Of a stretch of 64,000 nt of DNA, positions 59,132 to 64,000 are shown piece after piece. The DNA lies in assembly GCA_028023455.1 (NCBI GenBank), contig JAQFVV010000056.1, positions 5,045,717 to 5,109,716 on the forward strand, written 5' to 3'. Made by a program: the position numbers and the translations under genes. Within the stretch, counting starts at the first letter, position 1, and each line of letters begins with the position of its first letter. The notes under the pieces are model-generated. The model was not told the origin of the DNA and ran no database searches. It saw nothing but the letters and a program-made list of their open reading frames with translations. The stretch comes from Epiperipatus broadwayi (Eukaryota > Onychophora > Udeonychophora > Euonychophora > Peripatidae).

Positions 59132-62100
59132 ATGTTCTGCAAAATTGCTGGCATTAATATTCACAACATCAACTCGATTGATAGAGTTCTAGCTATTAAA
59201 AACTGGCTCTCGCTCTGCTCCCCTCATATACTTCTTATGGGTGAAACTAAATATCACCATAAGACTGATCATAAAATATTATCTCTTCTCTCAGCTCTCG
59301 GATTTACTAGATTTTCCATAGGCCATTCTGCTTCAGGTGGAGTCGGTATTCTTCTCAGCAAGTCAACACCACCAAACAGTTTTAGCATTCTATTCCTAGA
59401 TGCCAATATTATTGTCATAGAAATAGACTATTGGGGTTATCCGATCATCATAGCTTATATATATACAGCCAAAGACACCTCTCAATATCTAAAAATAATC
59501 CATATCCTAAATGCCATCAACGCTAACAGAGCCTCTCCTACTATTCTTCTGGGAGACTTTAACACTACATACAATGACTTCAACAAGAGATTTTTGCATC
59601 TAATAAATCGCAGATTAATGTGTGGAGAGGGTTTCTTCCCTCCTGAAGCCTACTCTTTCTATACTAAAACTAAAAAGTCCTTGATTGATTTGGTTTTCTA
59701 CACCCCAGACCTCCATTTCAACCTTGATGCAGCCTTGGCCCCTGTTGCTTTCTCTGATCATATGGCTCTAATCTTACAACTTACACTTATTGCAATCCCT
59801 ACACCTATTGATGGACCTGGTAAAACCATGCGCATGATCACCCAATCAAATATGACCAAAGCGATAGTGTCTGAGGCATACATCCTTTTCCAGAAAATAA
59901 ACATCCTTTCCCTGCCTGCTGAGGAGGGCTGGTTTTCCTTCATCAGAATACTTCAGTCCATATTAAATCACCACACCAGGAAAATCAAAGGACCTAATGG
60001 CCTTCTAAATGACCTAACAGACATTAATATACAACTTCAAGCATCACAGCAAAATTTCACAAATACAGAAAAAATTATCTTCCTTACAAATCTCTACAAA
60101 ATCAAGCAAAAGTCCCTTGCAGAATATATATCCATGAGAAGAGGCAAATGTTTCTTAGCACAACAAAACTGCTGGACAAGAGACTATCTCAGATGGGCAC
60201 TGGGATACAATAAAAAACAAATCACTCCCTTATCCATTAATACTAATGGAACCAATCTTATTGGCTTTCCAATGATGCAGCACATCAGCAAACAATTCTG
60301 CCAATTAATGCAAAAATATGGAGTTCCTCCTATAAACAGCTGGTTGGATGCTGGTGACGCAGGCGAACATGGCATCATGGAAATCCAAATCAAAAAGAAG
60401 ATAACATCTCTCCCTGACGGCATTCATCCTGGCCTTCATGGCATCCCAAATTTCCTTCTCAAACACCTCAGTCAATTCGCTGTGCCAATTATTAAAAAAA
60501 TGATTGATCACCTAGCCTCCGGCAACAGAAACATAACAGATCTTTACCCAGTGGCACTCATGCCTTTTATTAAAAAAGCAAAACCACTAAACGACATTAA
60601 CAGTATCTGGCCAATTTCCATAACCCCATTGCTTATCAAGATAATTGAGTCAGTCATTAAAGATCAAATACAAACTCAAATTCTTAGCCATATCTCGTCA
60701 AACCAATACAGAAAAAAGGAATCATCAACCTCGCATGTTACGTCCAATGTAACTGCACTGTTCAATTACATCAGAGGACATCGTAAATCAAAACCTATTG
60801 CTGTCCAGCTGGATGTTGCGGCAGCATTCGATTCAGTCCAGATAAACATCCTTCTGTATATTCTGTTGGAATGCAACATTCCAGCTGGGATTGTACAGAT
60901 GATCAGCAATATGCTCAACAACAGAGAGATTTTTCTCTCTCTTGATGGCAAGATCACACCAGGCTTCAAGCCATACAAGTCGATCCCTCAAGGATCCCTG
61001 CTCAGTGCCCTTTTCTTCACAGCATACATCAACCCTCTTCTGATGGATATAGAAAAAAACCTCCCTGGAATTTTCCTTCCCTCTCTCAATAAAAACTTCA
61101 ATGTATTTGCATATATAGATGACATCATGGTTGTGCTTCCCACCATTAAATACCTTCCTCATCTCATGAACATATTAAACAGAAATACAGTGAAACTTGG
61201 CCTACAAATAAATTTTAACAAATCTTCCATCTGGAAGATAATGTCTGGTAAACAAATTAACTCTCCCTTTTCTGCAAAACCCCAAAGATACCTAGGTTTT
61301 CCAATCTACAAAACTCCAACTGCAATGGCAAGAGAGATTCAAGATGCAATCCTCCATTCAACTGAAGCCATCACCCCTTCACTCTCTAGAGTATACCTTT
61401 CATTATATGGAAAGGTTGGCCTCCTCAACATGATCATAATGCCAAAAATCTCATATTATCTTCCATTCGTTAAAATGTCTAAACAGTTTCAAAATAAAAT
61501 TAACCGATTATGCACCAAACTTCTCTGGAGAGGAAGGACAGTTGCTATTAGCTTGCGAGGTATCCAATGACCACGCAGGTTCAATGGACTGTCATTCCAC
61601 TCAATACAAGCAATCATTTTACAGAAAACCCACAACACTCTACATAATCTGATCCTCTCATGCGGATACTCTAACATTATTAAAAAAATTACACCGACAG
61701 ATCGTCCTCCACTCTCTTCCAGTTCATGGATAGCATCCCTAATACAACAACTACAACTTTATAATCCGATAATACCCTTTAACCTTAACCAAAAAATCAC
61801 CTTATGGGAAGCATACAATATAATCAACTATAATCAACAACCCATTAAAACCAGCCTAAAAGTAACCAATCAAAGACTCATTACACACTTCAAAAGATGG
61901 AGTCTGGAACCCAAATTCTTTGACTTCATCATTAAAATAAATCTTAATGCGCTACCCACGAATTGGTTTCTTTATCACCAAAGAGGTTTTACCAGCATTG
62001 ACCCTATATGTGGTCTGTGCGCTCGTGAAGATGAAACCATAGACCATATTATACACCGGTGCCCAAGACTTAAAACTCTGAAAGATATAATTATAATCAA

Positions 62101-62359
62101 TTCCAACATAAGACCTGATATGATTTTCTCACTTGAAAATGCCATTCATAATGGTTTTTTTTCAATAATAAGGCTTTCTACCTTTGTCCTTTATTCCATA
62201 TGGATAGTGAGATGCAAAAGTCTCATGGAATTACCCCCCCCACAAATCATACCATTGTTTTATCAAACGCTCAAAAAAATCAAGAAACGTGACCAGCTCC
62301 TTGCCTCCAGTAAAGTCTTTGCTGACACCTGGTCTTTAATTGCTCTTTCCTTTTCCTGA
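59132..62359 (+). pseudogene. LINE ORF2: endonuclease, reverse transcriptase, zinc finger
   Basis: ATG at 59132; one TGA at 61568-61570 splits the frame, which continues open to a TGA at 62357-62359, about 1075 codons. The endonuclease (residues 1-220) has GETK (37-40), SGGVGIL (68-74), GDFN (141-144), IDLVF (185-189) and SDH (208-210). The RT has QLDVAAAFD (559-567), IPQGS (618-622) and AYIDD (660-664), so both catalytic aspartates are present. The C-terminal zinc finger CGLCAREDETIDHIIHRC starts at residue 960. No RNase H. It lies 6 nt after the ORF1 stop and in the same frame as the end of ORF1. The TGA sits where a Trp could stand, a single-base loss. Confidence 0.85.
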
Positions 62360-62634
62360 TTATCAATTCCCACCTACCCAGCATTATAGAATAGTCATTT
62401 ATAAAAGAAAATATTCATGTCTATATTAAAAATGCTAATACCATTAAACAAGTTCTTAGAATCTCTTCACTATACCTAACCACATAAGAGTATAACCTTG
62501 TGCTCTCATAACATAATCTATCCAGATGACATATAGAACATTATATAATCATATTATTGTACAATTTATTCATTTATTTATCCTTTATTAGTATGTAATC
62601 ACTATTTATTGTTAATAAAATTTTTATTGAAATG

Positions 62635-62648
62635 AATAAAATGTTGTT
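62635..62648. repeat. Right target site duplication of the 6.3-kb LINE
   Basis: AATAAAATGTTGTT, identical to 56326-56339. Confidence 0.85.
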
Positions 62649-63340
62649 GATTGCAAAAATATATTTAGAAAATAGATAAAAAATTTATTTGTGACAAGTT
62701 ATTGCCAATAATAAAAGTAATGTACAGGCAGTCCCCTAGTTAGAAACACTCGAGTTATAAACATTTCGCTATTATGTAATCGCTTTTGGACTTTAGATCT
62801 TTATATATGCACATACTTTCATATATAATTAGTGTTATATACTGTAGAAAAAAATAGATATTCAAAATTGTACAGTATTATAGTACTTTAATAATTAAAT
62901 TTTTTCTTTTAGTGATTAATGCTACAAATTTACAGTATCTGATAAAAAAAAAAACTATTTACATACATATGTAATTGAATTTTTTCTAAAGAAAGATAAA
63001 CTTTGGAATTTAGAAAATAATTAAAAGTATATTTTAGAGAACAATAAGATCTTATATAAAATACAGTAAATCTTCCCATCTCTCTGACATTAATTATTTT
63101 TATTTTTAGCATCATCCCAGACTGTTTTTAACAGGATTATCTTGTTTAGCGCTTGTTTTTAAAAGTAGTTTGTGTTTGATTACATTACATATACACTGTA
63201 TATATTTCTGTTTTGGTGAATTTTTTTCATTCTTATTAATTAAAAACATGAGTGAGAATAAAAAAACGGCAATGTTAATACAACCAAAAAAAAATCAAGA
63301 TCTTATAAACCCCAAATGGTCGGGACAAAAATGGATATAA
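62649..63340. other. AT-rich non-coding stretch
   Basis: Nothing supported. 62727-62800 contains a less AT-rich patch (CAGGCAGTCCCCTAGTTAG) without known similarity. Confidence 0.35.
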
Positions 63341-63342
63341 TT

Positions 63343-64000
63343 CATCATCATCATCAACCATTATCAATCCACTGCAGAATGAAGGTCTCTCCAAGTTTAA
63401 TCCATCTTTTCCGATCTTTAGCTTCTCTTCTCCACATCACCTCTGCACACTTTCTTATTTCATCCATCCATCTCACATGTGGTCTCTTTCTGGGTCTTTT
63501 ACAATCTCTTGGAATCCAGTTTAAAATTTCAATTGTCCATCTATTATCATCTCTTCTAGCAATATGTCCAGCCCAACTCCACTTCAATCTTTTAATTTTT
63601 TCAATGAGGTCAGTAACACCTGTTTGTTCTCTTACCCATACATTGCGTTTTCGATCTCTTCTTGTTATTCCCAACATGCATCTCTCCATACTTCTTTGAG
63701 TGGTCTGAAGTCTCTGTATTGCTCTTCTATTAAGTGTCCAAGTCTCAGATCCATAAGTAAGAACTGGTAAAACACATTTATTAAAAACCTTCCTTTTCAA
63801 ACACATAGGCATATTTCCTTTTAGTATCAAGTTATTTCTACCAAAAGCACTCCAACCAAGTTTAATTCTATGATTAATTTCTTCCATTATGTTTCCATCT
63901 GTATTAATAATCTGACCAAGGTATTTGTAACTGTTAACTTCTTCTAATTCATCATAATCAATCTTTATTTTCATATTTTGAGCAAATCGATTAAACATTA
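63343..64000 (-). pseudogene. RTE-type LINE, RT C-terminal part (cut by window edge)
   Basis: The minus-strand frame is open from the window edge to a stop at 63354-63356 and gives at least 214 residues with no internal stop. Motifs: EEVNSYKYLGQIIN, KRKVFNKCVLPVLTYGSETW, ERCMLGITRRDRKRN, IKRLKWSWAGHIARR and VRWMDEIRKC. The LPVLTYGSETW and LGI..RDR...W..GH.AR blocks are diagnostic of the C-terminal domain of RTE-clade reverse transcriptases. It ends in a short (ATG)n tail at about 63343-63353. Classed as partial; the catalytic RT motifs would lie outside the window. This piece could belong to an intact copy. Confidence 0.85.

Larger units (their letters stand above)
56340..62634 (+). mobile_element. 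Full-length LINE with target site duplication
   Basis: A complete 6.3-kb non-LTR retrotransposon flanked by the 14-bp duplication AATAAAATGTTGTT. It has a 142-nt 5' UTR, ORF1 (56482-59125), ORF2 (59132-62359) and a 275-nt 3' UTR ending AAATTTTTATTGAAATG without a poly(A) tail. ORF1 has CCHC knuckles; ORF2 has an EEP endonuclease, RT and C-terminal zinc finger, no RNase H. It may fall in the I/R1/Vingi-like or L1/Tx1-like groups; the clade is undecided. Few lesions, so a fairly young copy. Confidence 0.85.

Overview
The window is AT-rich animal nuclear DNA, roughly three quarters A+T by eye. It is dominated by transposable elements of types found in invertebrates: non-LTR retrotransposons with endonuclease and reverse transcriptase, Penelope-like elements with a GIY-YIG endonuclease, hAT and piggyBac-like DNA transposons, tRNA-derived SINEs, long foldback elements and one large LTR retrotransposon. 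There are no operons, Shine-Dalgarno signals or rRNA genes, and no intact tRNA genes. The phylum cannot be fixed from sequence alone. The only plausible host coding sequence is a 3' terminal exon at 1330-1452 (+), a 66-nt internal exon at 9410-9475 (-) and a weak ORF near 32631. The rest reads as intron or intergenic DNA.

Layout. 0-12 kb: a terminal exon, several long-TIR or hairpin elements (281-842, 2028-2333, 6339-6532, 10494-11043), short tRNA-derived SINEs, and an element at about 5.15-5.72 kb with a hammerhead ribozyme-like core. 12.4-20 kb: a decayed hAT transposon carrying two nested LINE copies joined and tailed by very long (TTA)n tracts. 20-28 kb: mostly AT-rich unique DNA, with a LINE 3' fragment (-) and a second hammerhead-like motif near 22.9 kb. 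28.3-30.1 kb: an inverted pair of Penelope-like 3' ends, interrupted by an 873-bp palindromic insert with a 14-bp target duplication. 30.7, 34.3 and 55.6 kb: three copies of the same head-to-head tRNA-SINE dimer. 38.4-39.8 kb: a decayed RTE-type LINE.

40.28-51.79 kb: an LTR retrotransposon with LTRs of about 3.9 kb, a primer binding site resembling the tRNA-Lys type, a short gag start, and a gag/integrase remnant. Between gag and integrase lies sequence strongly resembling an Ig-FN3-Ig segment of a titin/twitchin-like muscle protein. The 3' LTR carries a 768-bp piggyBac-like MITE at TTAA, while the 5' LTR still has the empty TTAA site. 54.9-55.2 kb: a diverged end of a related LTR.

56.34-62.63 kb: a full-length LINE flanked by a 14-bp target site duplication, with a CCHC-containing ORF1 (several lesions) and an ORF2 (endonuclease, RT, C-terminal zinc finger; one stop). 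63.35-64 kb: the C-terminal half of an RTE-type reverse transcriptase (-), cut by the window edge.

The most interesting points are the host muscle-protein module inside an LTR element, the two hammerhead-like cores with palindromic stem III, the repeated inverted-dimer organisation of SINE and Penelope sequences, and the dated nesting events.
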